From NCBI GenBank assembly GCA_964017155.1, contig OZ024857.1:29799565-29863564 (forward strand): a stretch of 64,000 bases of DNA, written 5' to 3'. How positions within the stretch are numbered: the stretch's first letter is position 1; the number at the start of each line of letters is the position of its first letter. A model generated the notes under the pieces. That model was not told where the DNA came from, searched no databases, and saw only the letters and a list, made by a program, of their open reading frames with translations. This stretch comes from Oasisia sp. SBJ-2009 (Eukaryota; Annelida; Polychaeta; Sabellida; Siboglinidae). The position numbers and the translations under genes are program-made. Below are positions 1 through 11,099 of the stretch, one piece after another.

Positions 1-138
1 GATAAGCCAAAGGGCTTCCTTGCCCACCTGCCACCTAGAGTTGATTCTCTTGGTGGCAACCTTGTTATATCTGGCAGAATTAGAAGTAGGTCATTGAGCG
101 AGTCTCTTGAGTTGGAAGACATGACTAGATGTGGCTAA
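1..138 (+). CDS. Open C-terminal reading frame at window edge, unidentified
   Basis: The window opens inside a frame that stays open for 45 codons and stops at TAA 136-138. The tail is Arg/Ser- and acidic-rich (RSRSLSESLELEDMTRCG). I do not recognise it. It could be the last exon of a plus-strand gene convergent with the TRIM-like gene, or the end of a repeat-encoded protein, because 360-490 resembles the end of the transposon remnant near 39.5 kb. The opposite strand is also open over this stretch, so coding is not proven. Confidence 0.25.
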   Translation, partial: DKPKGFLAHLPPRVDSLGGNLVISGRIRSRSLSESLELEDMTRCG

Positions 139-359
139 ATTGCCCATAAAAATGTTCCTGAGTAGTTGCCAATATATACCGAAATGTACTGATAGGTAAC
201 CAGTCAGCACATCCACTACTACTACAGGCAGTGCCACCCCTCTTATCCACCCCACCCTACAGTAATTAATCTAGCCTTTCTCAGTGACAGCCCATTCCTG
301 GCTGTAGCTAAATCCCAAGTCATTAAAATGTTGATAAATTGTTTCTTTCCCTAGTCTGG
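139..359. other. No recognisable feature
   Basis: AT-rich and pyrimidine-rich sequence between the edge reading frame and the 360-490 repeat. I see no exon, RNA gene or repeat that I can support. Confidence 0.4.
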
Positions 360-495
360 GTTTGTCCCCCCCCCCTGCCTGCCCAACCTCCACAGCAGCC
401 ACCGGCTGCATTTACTGATAAATTGCAAGGAGTGAATTGTTACATTTTCTTAGGCATGACCACTGGATATGCACTTATCAGGACATTAGCTTAAG
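360..495 (+). repeat. Dispersed repeat fragment shared with 39.48-39.60 kb
   Basis: The block containing TTACTGATAAATTGCAAGGAGTG and GGCATGACCACTGGATATG is a diverged relative of 39520-39585 (TCTGATAAAGTATAACAAG... GGCATGACCACCGGGTATG), in the same order and orientation. The 39.5 kb copy is the right end of a degenerate transposon, so this is probably a terminal fragment of the same family. A C-homopolymer lies at 365-376. Confidence 0.45.
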
Positions 496-699
496 TTTCA
501 GCAGTTCTTATCTCCGTAATACAGGTGCAGTTTCCGTACTAGATACCATAATCTGATGTCAATTTCCGTAATGATTACGAAAAATCCGTAATGGTAGGCA
601 GCCCTGATTTATATAGAGATTTTTGACTAAACGTGAGCTGTCTAATTGTTAGTTGGTCAGAAATCAGTGGCTATTGTGACACCGAAGATGAAACACCTA

Positions 700-2039
<1,340 letters not shown>

Positions 2040-2118
2040 CTGAAAGAAATTCAAATATCTAAAACCATTTTCCACAAGATACATTATAAAAATAAATAGT
2101 CACAGCTAAATTATGCAT

Positions 2119-2240
2119 TTAAAGGGAGACAAAACTGAAAAGTTACTTGCTATGCACGTGAAAGATTGAATAAAAACAAACTATTTTGAACGGTAATCAC
2201 ATTTTTAAAGTCAGTGGTTTACTGGTAAAATAATTTCAAA
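2119..2240 (+). mobile_element. Terminal fragment of TTAA-type DNA element, inverted mate at 8.7 kb
   Basis: Starts with TTAAAGGGAGACAAAACTG and runs as a near-identical inverted copy of 8676-8792 (about 115 bp alignable). TTAA followed by AGGG is typical of piggyBac/Kolobok-type ends with a TTAA target duplication. The adjoining 2241-2620 is GC-richer, with CCAAT and TGACGTC-like words, but I see no convincing exon. No transposase was recognised between the two copies, so these are probably two separate insertions, not one 6.6 kb element. Confidence 0.6.
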
Positions 2241-3520
2241 GTACAACATTTTATTGAAATCACCGACTCCATGAAGGCTTCCATGAACGGCGGAAATGCG
2301 CTGCCTGACCAATCAGTGACCTTAAAGTCACGCTTCCGATGACGTAGCAGATGATAGCAGCGTCGGTGTAAACACGGTAGCGCACTTCGCAGAAGGACGT
2401 CCGTTCGAAGAAAGTTGCTTCGAAAAGGATGTTTCTCACCGTATAGTGGGTCAAGATCAACAGAAACGTCGGTGACGTCGAGTTTTGAAGCATGGAGCTG
2501 TGCAAACGATATTGGCACGATATTTAATCACCAACGACAGTCGTCGAAACGGGTTACCAGTCGACACCCCGTAGGCGTAGCCAAGTCAGACTCAGAACGC
2601 AAGAAGGTTAGTAAATATTATTAAGTCTTCTGTATCTAAATTATGTAAATATTGTACCATTAGACACATTGCGATGTCTGTCGTTATGACTTATGTACAT
2701 ACTGATATTGTTCATAAACGTCCACCACAGTTAACGTTCTAGAAGGTATGTACATGATTCCTGATCATGGAGCCGCTACTAGGGTCTAGGTCCAAGCGAG
2801 TTAGCTAGGCCGTCCAAGCGAATTACTCAGTTAGCTAGGCCGTCCGATATTGTTATTCATTATTATTAGTTTTAGTTTATCCTACTTTGAATGGTATCAC
2901 ATTTGCATGAACACAGGCATAGAAATAAAGTAAAGCTACACGTGTGTAACTTGACCATAACACTAAAACAGCTGAATGCTAGCCAGATCATAGACGTCCC
3001 CGTCAATTCGCATGAACGATAATTTAGCACTTTGATATAACTCGCTAAATAAGTTTTCAAAAGTACTTCCTTTCGGAGCTACGCAGTTCCTATTTTCAGG
3101 TTGACCACTCTGAAAGTGCCAGCATGACTGCTATATTTTTCAGTAAACATATTATTCAAACATCACAAACTGGCATTGTGAATGTTGTTTTCAATTATGT
3201 TATTTGTTCAGCGAGAGACAAAATTACAAATCCTGTGTGCTGTGTGTATGATACAGCACACATTTTTTTTTAATACAGTGTATCAGTTCAGATACTCATA
3301 CAACATTGAAACTAGGACATGTTACAGGCTTACAGTAAAGGATGAATAATTAGCTATGATGAGACATAACTTATGTACTGTAAAAAATAACTTTTGTATA
3401 TTCATATTGCTTTTATTGGTAGGAAGTTTCTTGAAATATTGGGACACACTCAGCAAACAAGAAGAAACATTAACACATCCCATTAACAGACTAGCATAAT
3501 ATACTAGATGGAACGTGGAC
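2241..3520. other. No supported gene
   Basis: 2241-2620 is moderately GC-rich. 2780-2850 holds a short direct repeat (GAGTTAGCTAGGCCGTCC / CAGTTAGCTAGGCCGTCC). The rest is AT-rich. I found no splice-bounded coding frame here. In particular I found no RING exon for the TRIM-like gene. Confidence 0.4.
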
Positions 3521-3524
3521 TTGT

Positions 3525-3642
3525 AGATATCCCTCAGAAAACATTTGGAACCAGTTTCTTCCCCACCACAATAAGAGTGGAATTCTCTGCCCTCAACCAC
3601 TGTTTCGTGTAAATCACTAACCTAATTCAACAATAATTTAAT
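3525..3642 (+). mobile_element. Degenerate LINE reverse transcriptase C-terminus (interrupted)
   Basis: Plus-strand translation with one frameshift reads ..TSFFPTTIR / WNSLPSTTVSCKSL.. FNNNL, the conserved C-terminal signature of CR1/Jockey-like reverse transcriptases. The same signature and the same following sequence are intact at 21.70-21.93 kb. The element is split at 3642 by the insertion at 3643-4786 and resumes at 4787. Confidence 0.75.
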
Positions 3643-4786
3643 ACCTTAGGATACCTTAGGATGGTTCTGATCGTAGGATTCTGTGTTCCTCTGTGACCAG
3701 CTCTTCGATTTCATTATCTATTAATATTAAATCACGTGTTCCGGTTCTATTGTTAGTAATTCTTAACGGTGCTTCAAAGTCATTTACAATATCCTGGTTA
3801 TACCAGAATTTGTCTAGTCGTGTTTTAAATGAATTTAGAGATTTAGCTGTTACCACTGTATCTGGGAGACTATTCCATGGTTCGGTAATTCTAATAAGAA
3901 ATAAAAAATTTCTTAAGTTTAGTTTGGCTCTTTTTGTGAATAGTTTTAGGGAATGTCCTCTGTTTCCTGTTCTTTGTGATATCTCTTTGTTTTTCAATCG
4001 ATTTGGTACTGATTCGTGGTCATATATGTTGTGTAGTATTTTATAGACTTCTATCATGTCTCCTCTTAATCTTCGATATGCTAATGTGGGTAGTTTAAGT
4101 AATTTGAGTCTTTCTGTATATGATAGGTCCCTCATACCTGGTAATTCTTTAGTGGCTCTTCTCTGAATATTTTCTAAGACAATTTTGTGTTTTATCTTAT
4201 ATGGGTGCCATACTGCCATAGCATAGTCTAGGTGTGATCTAACCATTGTTTTGTATAGAGGCAAAAAAGTATGTTTATCTAGAAATTGGAAAGTTCTTCT
4301 AATTATTTTGGTCATTTTAGTTGCCTTATATGTTCATCAAATGTGAGTTTTGAGTCAAAGGTTACCCCTAGGTCTTTTTGTTTATCATGTGTGTCTATCG
4401 TTTTTGTGACATTGTTCATTGTTGTATAGTATTGATTTTCACCTACATTATTTTTTCCAATTTCCATGTGTACATTTATCTGGGTGTAGTGTAAGCATCC
4501 AATCATGACACCATTTTTCTATGGTGGTTATGTCCTGTTGTAGTATATCTTGATCATTCATATTTATTATGGGTCTAAATATTTTAATATCATAGCAAAT
4601 AGAAATGTGTCGGATTGAGTAAGGTCTGGTAAGTCGTTTATGTATAATACAAAGAGTAGAGGTCCTAGGACTGATCCCTGCGGTATTCCAGATGTTACAT
4701 CATGCCAATTTGACTCCTTTCCATTTACTGCCACCTTTTGTCTTCTGTTTGAGATGAAAGCTTCTATCCAATCTACTATTTCTACT
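3643..4786 (-). mobile_element. 5'-truncated LINE fragment (RT to 3' end), 7-bp TSD
   Basis: Minus-strand reverse transcriptase. The palm motif GIPQGSVLGPLLFVLYINDLPD is near 4620-4700, though the expected YADD is damaged. The thumb (DLGVTFDSKLTFDEHI) and the C-terminal WNSLPDTVV..SLNSFK.RLD follow. A 1-nt frameshift near 4314 splits the frame. The protein stops inside a terminal 10-bp tandem repeat, CCTAAGGTAT x2, so there is almost no 3' UTR. It is flanked by ATTTAAT at 3636-3642 and 4787-4793. It sits inside an older LINE 3' end whose uninterrupted relative is at 21.8 kb. Confidence 0.9.
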
Positions 4787-4793
4787 ATTTAAT

Positions 4794-4875
4794 CCAATAG
4801 TTTAGCAAGTAAGTCAGATGCTCCACCATGCACAGTGGCGTGATGTGTCAATATGACATTTTGTCAGTTAACAAT
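4794..4875 (+). mobile_element. 3' UTR of the interrupted plus-strand LINE
   Basis: CCAATAGTTTAGCAAGTAAG..CCACCATGCACAGTGGCGTGATGTG aligns with 21856-21925 (CCAACATTTTAACAACTAA..CCACCATGCACACTGGCGTGATGTG). It continues the element broken at 3642. Confidence 0.75.
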
Positions 4876-5439
4876 ATACATTGTCATATATATTCCTGTT
4901 CGTTTAATATTTTGAAATGCCAACGTTTCTGTTTATTGAATAATATAAATTAAAGTACTTAAATGTCATTATCACAATTTTTTATTAAAGACAACCACAC
5001 TTGATAGCAAGTCACTGTATATAAGATACAACATGACACAAACAATGTAGCGATAAATGCTATTGTGGACATTTTGTGAGAGGAATGTCATAGTGGGGTG
5101 AAATGTTTGTAAGATGCAGTATTATTTTACTAATTACGTCTGATTAGAAATAATTGGTCATGTGCAATACAATTTCAATACCACGTTTACCAACATTAGG
5201 AAATTGCATGACTGACTGTTAACTCTAGTGCATAAACACTAAGTGATCATGCAATCAGTTATCATACCTTAGTTTATGTAATATGTATCACCACACAAAC
5301 ATACACACATATCTATTCAATGAAGACAGCAGCTGGAGCAGCATCATCATCTATCTGTTTGTGCAAGCACTGTGCAATAATATGAATGCAGTTCTAGTGC
5401 ATGCAGCTCAGTATCTGTCACTCCTGTCAGCTGGCAAAT
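4876..5439. other. No recognisable feature
   Basis: AT-rich intergenic or intronic sequence. No gene, RNA or repeat that I can support. Confidence 0.4.
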
Positions 5440-5446
5440 TAAGGTC

Positions 5447-5640
5447 TTAGTGAGTGTATGTCATCTGCCAGAAATCTTCCATGACCTGTTCCATCCTTAC
5501 AGTCCCATTTGCTTTCTTGATAAATGTATATAGCCTAATCCTGTCCTGGTTGTTGATATTGCCACTCCAACACACTGCACCAAAGTAAAGGACACTGTTC
5601 ACCATTGCGCACATTGAATATCGTTTTTCATACAAAAACA
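5447..5640 (-). mobile_element. LINE reverse transcriptase C-terminal fragment
   Basis: A minus-strand frame reads SVLYFGAVCWSGNINNQDRIRLYTFIKKANGTV. This matches the post-thumb region of LINE RTs in which FYR/YQSV..S.L.(F/Y)G..CW is followed by D..RL.K...KA. No palm domain remains. The 62-codon open stretch is a remnant, not a gene. Confidence 0.65.
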
Positions 5641-6112
5641 GAGTAAATTCAAACAGTCAATATTTAGCAGTACAGCGTGTCCTCTTTATTTATAGGGATG
5701 AAACCATGGCTCTAGCAAGAACGTCCGGCCACATCCTAGTGAACTCTGACAACATGGCTGTTTTCTGGTCAAGACGCAAGTAGTTGGAGCTGCGGAAGAC
5801 ACTACAGCTGTATGTTTACCTGCAGATCCACCAGCCCATGGCAGACAGAATGAGTGAATGGTGAATTGCGGGGTACATCTTTGTCAAACTGCTGCTGCCC
5901 ACAATGACTGTTCATGTCGGAATTGCAGTCCTTGGTTCAGATATGCCCAAGCTAATGAAACAAGGTCTGCTGGTGTCAAGAGTCAGTTGATTTATTCATA
6001 GTCAATCCAACTGCTTATTTACAAATCAACTAATAATTCGCAAGGGCAGCAGTCAACAAGTGCCAAGTGTTATCCCAGATCTTGTTCTCCGTTGAGAGCA
6101 CAGAAGTTCGAT

Positions 6113-6320
6113 CTTATGGCTGGTATATGTCTCTTTGGTATGACTCTTTGTACCCTTCGACCAAGCCTGTCATGGATCCACCAGGTAAAACTCTCTGTAT
6201 AATATGGCCAACTTGGACTTATGGCTGGTATATGTCTCTTTGGTATGACTCTTTGTACCCTTCGACCAAGCCTGTCATGAATCCACCAGGTAAAACTCTC
6301 TGTATATGGCCGACTTGGAC
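6113..6320. repeat. Two-unit tandem duplication, period 105 bp
   Basis: CTTATGGCTGGTATATGTCTC..GTAAAACTCTCTGTATA is repeated head to tail (6113-6217 and 6218-6320) with only a few changes. This makes an 89-codon frame open, but the frame has no recognisable content. It is probably a recent local duplication. Confidence 0.9.
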
Positions 6321-6361
6321 TCCTGAAATAAAATAAGGCTTAAATAAATATATCAACTATG

Positions 6362-6835
6362 TATAGTGGTGCAGTGGTTTAAAGCTTTGGACTCGGCTTC
6401 AAACTCTCAACTACGAGAACGAAACCAGGTGCTGCTGTGTCGAACCTTGGGCATGTCTGTTCACCCATCATTGCTCCAATTCACTCGGCTGTGTAGACAA
6501 GTAACTGGCTATAGACAGTGGTGGATATTTGTACACAAACTGTCTTGATTCATTAATTACAGCTTGGCTGGATGCTTCCCACAGTCATGAGATGGTGTTT
6601 AATTGAATAGGTATGCGAGGGAGTAAAGTGTAAAGCACTTTGGACAATGCTGAGCAGACATGGGGTCAAATACATTGAAATTTATTTAAATACAAATACT
6701 CTTGAGGAATCCAAATACTTATAATTCCTAAACATAAATTACAGATACTTAAAAAGTATTTAAATACTTTCAAATACAAATGTATTTGACCCTATGTCTG
6801 AGGATTGGATACTGCACTATATAAGAACTGTGTTG
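6362..6835 (+). mobile_element. tRNA-derived SINE, copy 1 (interrupted by a MITE)
   Basis: The head has an A-box-like GTGCAGTGGTTTAAAGC and a B-box-like region (CTGTGTCGAACCTTG). The body TGGCTATAGACAGTGGTGGATATTTGTAC and the tail GGATGCTTCCCA..GTAAAG.GTAAAGCACTTTG..GGATTGGATACTGCACTATATAAGAACT align with 32460-32785. The tail resembles 3' ends of L2/CR1-type LINEs (GCGCTTTG...GCGCTATA), a likely mobilising partner. The copy is split by a 146-bp palindromic element at 6655-6800. Confidence 0.7.
6655..6800. mobile_element. 146-bp palindromic MITE inside a SINE
   Basis: It starts CAGACATGGGGTCAAATACATT and ends with its inverted form AATGTATTTGACCCTATGTCTG, 22-bp terminal inverted repeats with one mismatch. 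The core is AT-rich and itself full of AAATACTT words. Aligning the host SINE with the intact copy at 32.7 kb shows that this block is an insertion. The flanks overlap by AG or CTGAG, so the exact target duplication is ambiguous. The ends look hAT-like. Confidence 0.85.
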
Positions 6836-8256
6836 ACAGGTGACATATGAAAATGGAGGTAACTCAATCCATTATCATTGTAGAAAATACAATAGAATAC
6901 ATGTTCTGTTTTTATAAAATCACTGGAAAAAATTTCAGTTCTCACATAGTGGACAACTGGGCATGCTACTCAAAATGTTCTAGAGTGATCCTATATCATT
7001 TACTGTTAAACATGATTTTTTTGTATATTTCTACTATGGAATAATGTGTGGTGTGTTCATTGTATGAAATGTCATTTGTATTATATAAAATGTTGTATCA
7101 TATTAGTTTGCTTGGTGTTCTGGTTACTCTAATGTTATTTTCATTGTCAATAAATTGTGAGCAACACATTTCATTGTTGTTATAAATACATGAACATAAT
7201 GTTATACTTACGTGACAGTTATCTAACCGGTTACATTTGGAAGCACTGTCTGCTCCAAACACAGACTATAAATTCCATGGCCATTTGTAATACGCTGTAC
7301 GAGTAAATCATGGCACATCTGAAACAGAACCAGATGTTTAAATGAGTTTTTCATGAATAAGAAATATTAGTAGCACAATGTGGAACCTCACAGCTACTAT
7401 TATGGTTACCTCGCCACTATTATGGTAACCTCGAAAACAAAGTTACATTGCAATTAAGACCATCACAGAATATACATAAATATATCCACATATGTTATAG
7501 TTTAGAATATTTGTTCTGCTAGCTGTATTACTTTTACCCAGTTCAAAATGGTTATTTTTAATAGAGACATTCCACTGTACATATATTTCAGCTAAAAAAC
7601 ATAACTTTATTATTCAGCATGAAGTTAATTTCATAAAGAACATGGGTGGTGATTTTCTTTATTTAGCCCTCCAGAATTAGGTTCCAAACCCTCGCTTTAA
7701 ATATACCACGCCTATTAAAAGAACAATCAATAGTGACACACATCTGTTTTTTAGTCCCACAGGTCAAGCTATGCCAACAATATAAAAACATGCCAGTCGC
7801 TGCTGTTAATATAATAATGTCCAGTATTTGAAAAACAACAATTAATCTGCATTTTTTTCACATTCGTGGACAATTTGGAAATTGATTCCTGAAACAGTTT
7901 TAACTTTAAGCATGGGTGAAGGACCGAGCCTGTCACTCTGTATCAGGCTGAGATAAATCGGAGAGCCGTGACCCCATATATGTGATATGATGTGTTTCAA
8001 ATTGGGTAACTGCAAGTTGTGTATAACATATCCGACACTAGATCACTGACTTGGAGAATAATACATGGCATGGCTGTGACTAAGTAGAAACTGCCGAAAC
8101 CCGGGACCGAATGCGAGGTGGCCATCAACAGACCTGTCAGTGTCACTGACCCACCATCGACTCACTCCGTTGGCGTTGATATTTTAATTACTTAAATTAT
8201 TATCCAGCCCGGACTTTTAGGCCAACATTTCTTATATTAGACACATAAATTATTAC
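6836..8256. other. No supported gene
   Basis: AT-rich sequence. One 107-bp segment on the minus strand (7212-7318) is bounded by a TTTCAG acceptor and a GTAAGT donor but has stops in all frames. It could be a non-coding 5' UTR exon or chance. A short direct repeat (CTATTATGGTTACCTCGC / CTATTATGGTAACCTCGA) is at 7395-7432. Confidence 0.35.
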
Positions 8257-8305
8257 CTTCACCGACAGGCTCTGCGTGCAGAATAGCCGATTCTTGAGTC
8301 TTCAT
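8257..8305 (-). CDS. Possible short first coding exon (MKTQESAILHAEPVGE)
   Basis: An ATG at 8305 opens 16 codons on the minus strand and runs into a good donor (GAAG|GTAATA). It lies upstream of, and on the same strand as, the TRIM-like exons, near a GC-richer stretch that could be a promoter. TIF1-type first exons encode a short leader before the RING. No RING exon was found in between, so the link is speculative. Confidence 0.2.
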
Positions 8306-8675
8306 AGTTACAGCAAGTGAAGTGAGTAACAGCATACATTCGCCTTTCGACGTTTCGGTGAGTTTCGACGGAGTGACCACTTGACTTGTCAATGTCGCTT
8401 TGGCTTGTTACTCGCCTCTGCATTTTGGCGTGTCTTCTTTACCAGGTTTACCAGCGCGTTCCGTTCTATCTTGAAAATGTTGGCCCTTATCGTTGCAATC
8501 GAAATTCAGCTATTTCTGATCGAAAAATCTACACGAATCGGATGTACACCGCGCCACCTGGCGATTATCTTAATTACAGAATTGCCAGATTGCGACTCAT
8601 CGCGCCAATCACCAGTGACGTCACACAGCAGTCAAAATGGCGAGACTGACGAACTTTGATAGAAAAGGTGTTCAG

Positions 8676-8792
8676 AATTTTTTTATTAATAAACCACTGA
8701 CTTTAAAAATGTGATTACTGTTCAAAATAGTTCGTTTTTATTCAATCTTTCACGTGCATAGCATGTAACTTTTCAGTTTTGTCTCCCTTTAA
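8676..8792 (-). mobile_element. Terminal fragment of TTAA-type DNA element, mate of 2119-2240
   Basis: Inverted near-identical copy of 2119-2240, ending CAGTTTTGTCTCCCTTTAA. The preceding 8385-8655 has an open plus-strand frame (MSLWLVTRLCILACLLYQVYQRV..) that looks signal-peptide-like. It is bounded by repeat sequence and I do not call it a gene. Confidence 0.6.
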
Positions 8793-11099
8793 CATAGCCT
8801 TAACCAATTGCACAACTCAACAGTGCCAGTTGCATGCGAAAATTTGTTCGGATGGCCAAATTTGTTTCATGAGCCAAAACACCCTACACTCCATAAAAAT
8901 ATTAAATAAAGATCAGTGTGATGAAACAAGCATTTTTATCCAGGTAATTGTTGCTTGAAGTTAGAATGACACATAATATTAGGCCTGCGATAATATTATG
9001 ATGTGCACAATCTGCACAGAATTTGTTTATGAAAGGAGCCTTTAAGAGGAAGTTAACTGCCACAGGCACTGACACAGTGATACTGTTCTCTTCTGTCTCG
9101 GTGTCTCTAGTCTAGTTATTTCCCAGCACTCGGCAGGGTTCTATGACTGTGCAGAACTACACTACTATCTATCACACAACAGCTACAGTATCGGTCTTTT
9201 TCAGGCAAGCCGACATTTCTGCTCATGCAAATTGTGAGCGATATTAGATGAAGTTTTGTTTTACTGTCACAAATGCTTATTTTTCAATATATGCTAATTA
9301 TGCTTGACAATGTACAATAAATATTTGTATCTAGTTTCAATGACAAGATCAATGTGACTACATTGGAGTGGTCGCGCCGGCTTTAAGTTTTGTCTTTTCA
9401 CCATTCAATGACATGTTCGATTGTAAATGTCGATTCCCGGCAGAGATTGACCGGTAAAAGAAATACTGTTTTTAAAAGCTGTCACTAACGTACACTTCAA
9501 TTGCTGAGGTAACTTTGTGCATTCGCGTATTCCAAAACTTTAAAGCGATTGTTCATTTTCAAAGTCAAACTTTCGGTTACATGGGATTGATTGAGTGGGA
9601 ATGAGATAGGCACAGATACGAGTGGAAACTTACGTCCTCCTTCGGCTTCGCGGTTCCTGTCACGAACGGTTTACCTTTTAAACTCAGATTCTAGTATATA
9701 TCCGTCAACTAGATATGATTTCGCAGTTATCCAGATGTCTTAGATGACGCGCACGATTAAGAACATTGGCTTTGGAACTGTTTTTATCAGAACTAAAAAA
9801 CGCACAATCGCAGCAAAACGAAACCGATCACACAACGGTCACTAGGTGGTACGTTCGATTGTTCCCGCTCCGCCACGAGGCGCCACTGGTCTGCATACTC
9901 CATCAGATGCCATTATTAGTCGTAATTCTTCGCCCAAAAGATCAACCTCAAAACAAATCGAAATAGTAATCATGATGGTGTTGTTAATCCTTCTTGGCTT
10001 TGAAATGGAAATTATTGTTACGTAAAATTGTAGTAGGACACTCCATTTCCATATTTATGTCTTAGTAGATAATTTCGGGAAACATGTAATTTAATTACTA
10101 TGATAATTTCAATAACATTACTCATTATAACGTGGTCACCGTATCGTTATTAGCGTGCAAGAATTGCAATCATCTGGGGAGCATATTTCTACACGGTTTG
10201 ACTAGAGGTCAGCAGGGAAAGTTGAAATCATAAATGCAACCGGATGCCCTAAATACAAGTTTGTTACAACAGTGTTTCATGTAACAGGAATAATTTTATT
10301 ATTCAAAATACACGTTTTCAGACCGATGTCTGAACAAAACGATTCTAATATCATGATGCTGTGTTTAAAAAACAGGATTTATAGTTCGTAAGGTAACAGT
10401 TTTTTCTACTTTGTTCCTTCCCTTTAAGGTGAGTGAAGCTGACTTAGAACAAAACAGCAAATATAATACTGCTTCTTTTGTAACTGAAAACAAATTGATT
10501 TATACTTTGAATGACAATATTTAACAAACACTGATTGTTGCATAACAGATAGGCAACATGATGGTGAAAGAGATGGTTAGATGTCTGCAGTAAAGCTTTG
10601 TGCGGTAACACATTGTGCATTAGACTTCGTGAAATAGTTTCCTATTCCACTCCAAACGACCTCAAATAAGATCATTATACAATGCTTGGGGCTCACACCG
10701 ATACAATTAAAGTTTATAACAATAAATTAACAGTTCATTTTGTGCAAAAGAAATTTCGAGTTTAGTAGTGAAATATCATAAATGTTAACATTTATCATCA
10801 GGAATTGGCGTAGATCATAATGGACACTGCTGATCAATGTTTATATCAACAGAAATAACATTTCTGCCAAAACCTTTCCTCAAGCCATGGTTGTGTTTTC
10901 GTGGAATTTGTGAGAATTATTTGACCCCCCCAGGCATTAAAATCAACTAGTTTACAACATACACTAAAAACAGTATGCCACAGTTCACTTCCATGAGCAT
11001 GTACATCCCCAATACTCAACTCCCTAACAATTCATTACAGATCCCAACATGGGACATACACTGCAAAACCGGTAAAAATTTACCTACATTCTGACAGCA
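8793..11099. other. Intergenic; contains the putative 3' UTR of KMT5B
   Basis: No coding frame or repeat recognised. The stretch just left of 11100 is the downstream side of KMT5B. The nearest minus-strand AATAAA that I see is at 10295-10300, which would give a 3' UTR of about 0.8 kb. Confidence 0.4.

Noticed and set aside
5690..5960. Plus-strand coding segment with MADRMSEW and FVKLLLPTMTVHVGIAVL
   Set aside because: Only short open pieces with stops between them, no family recognised, and no splice sites that join them.
7212..7318. Internal coding exon of the TRIM-like gene
   Set aside because: Splice signals look good but all frames contain stops and no zinc-ligand pattern is present. 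At most a non-coding exon.
8392..8655. 87-codon plus frame with a signal-peptide-like start
   Set aside because: It lies against a TTAA-type repeat end and has no recognisable domain or downstream exon. I could not distinguish it from chance.
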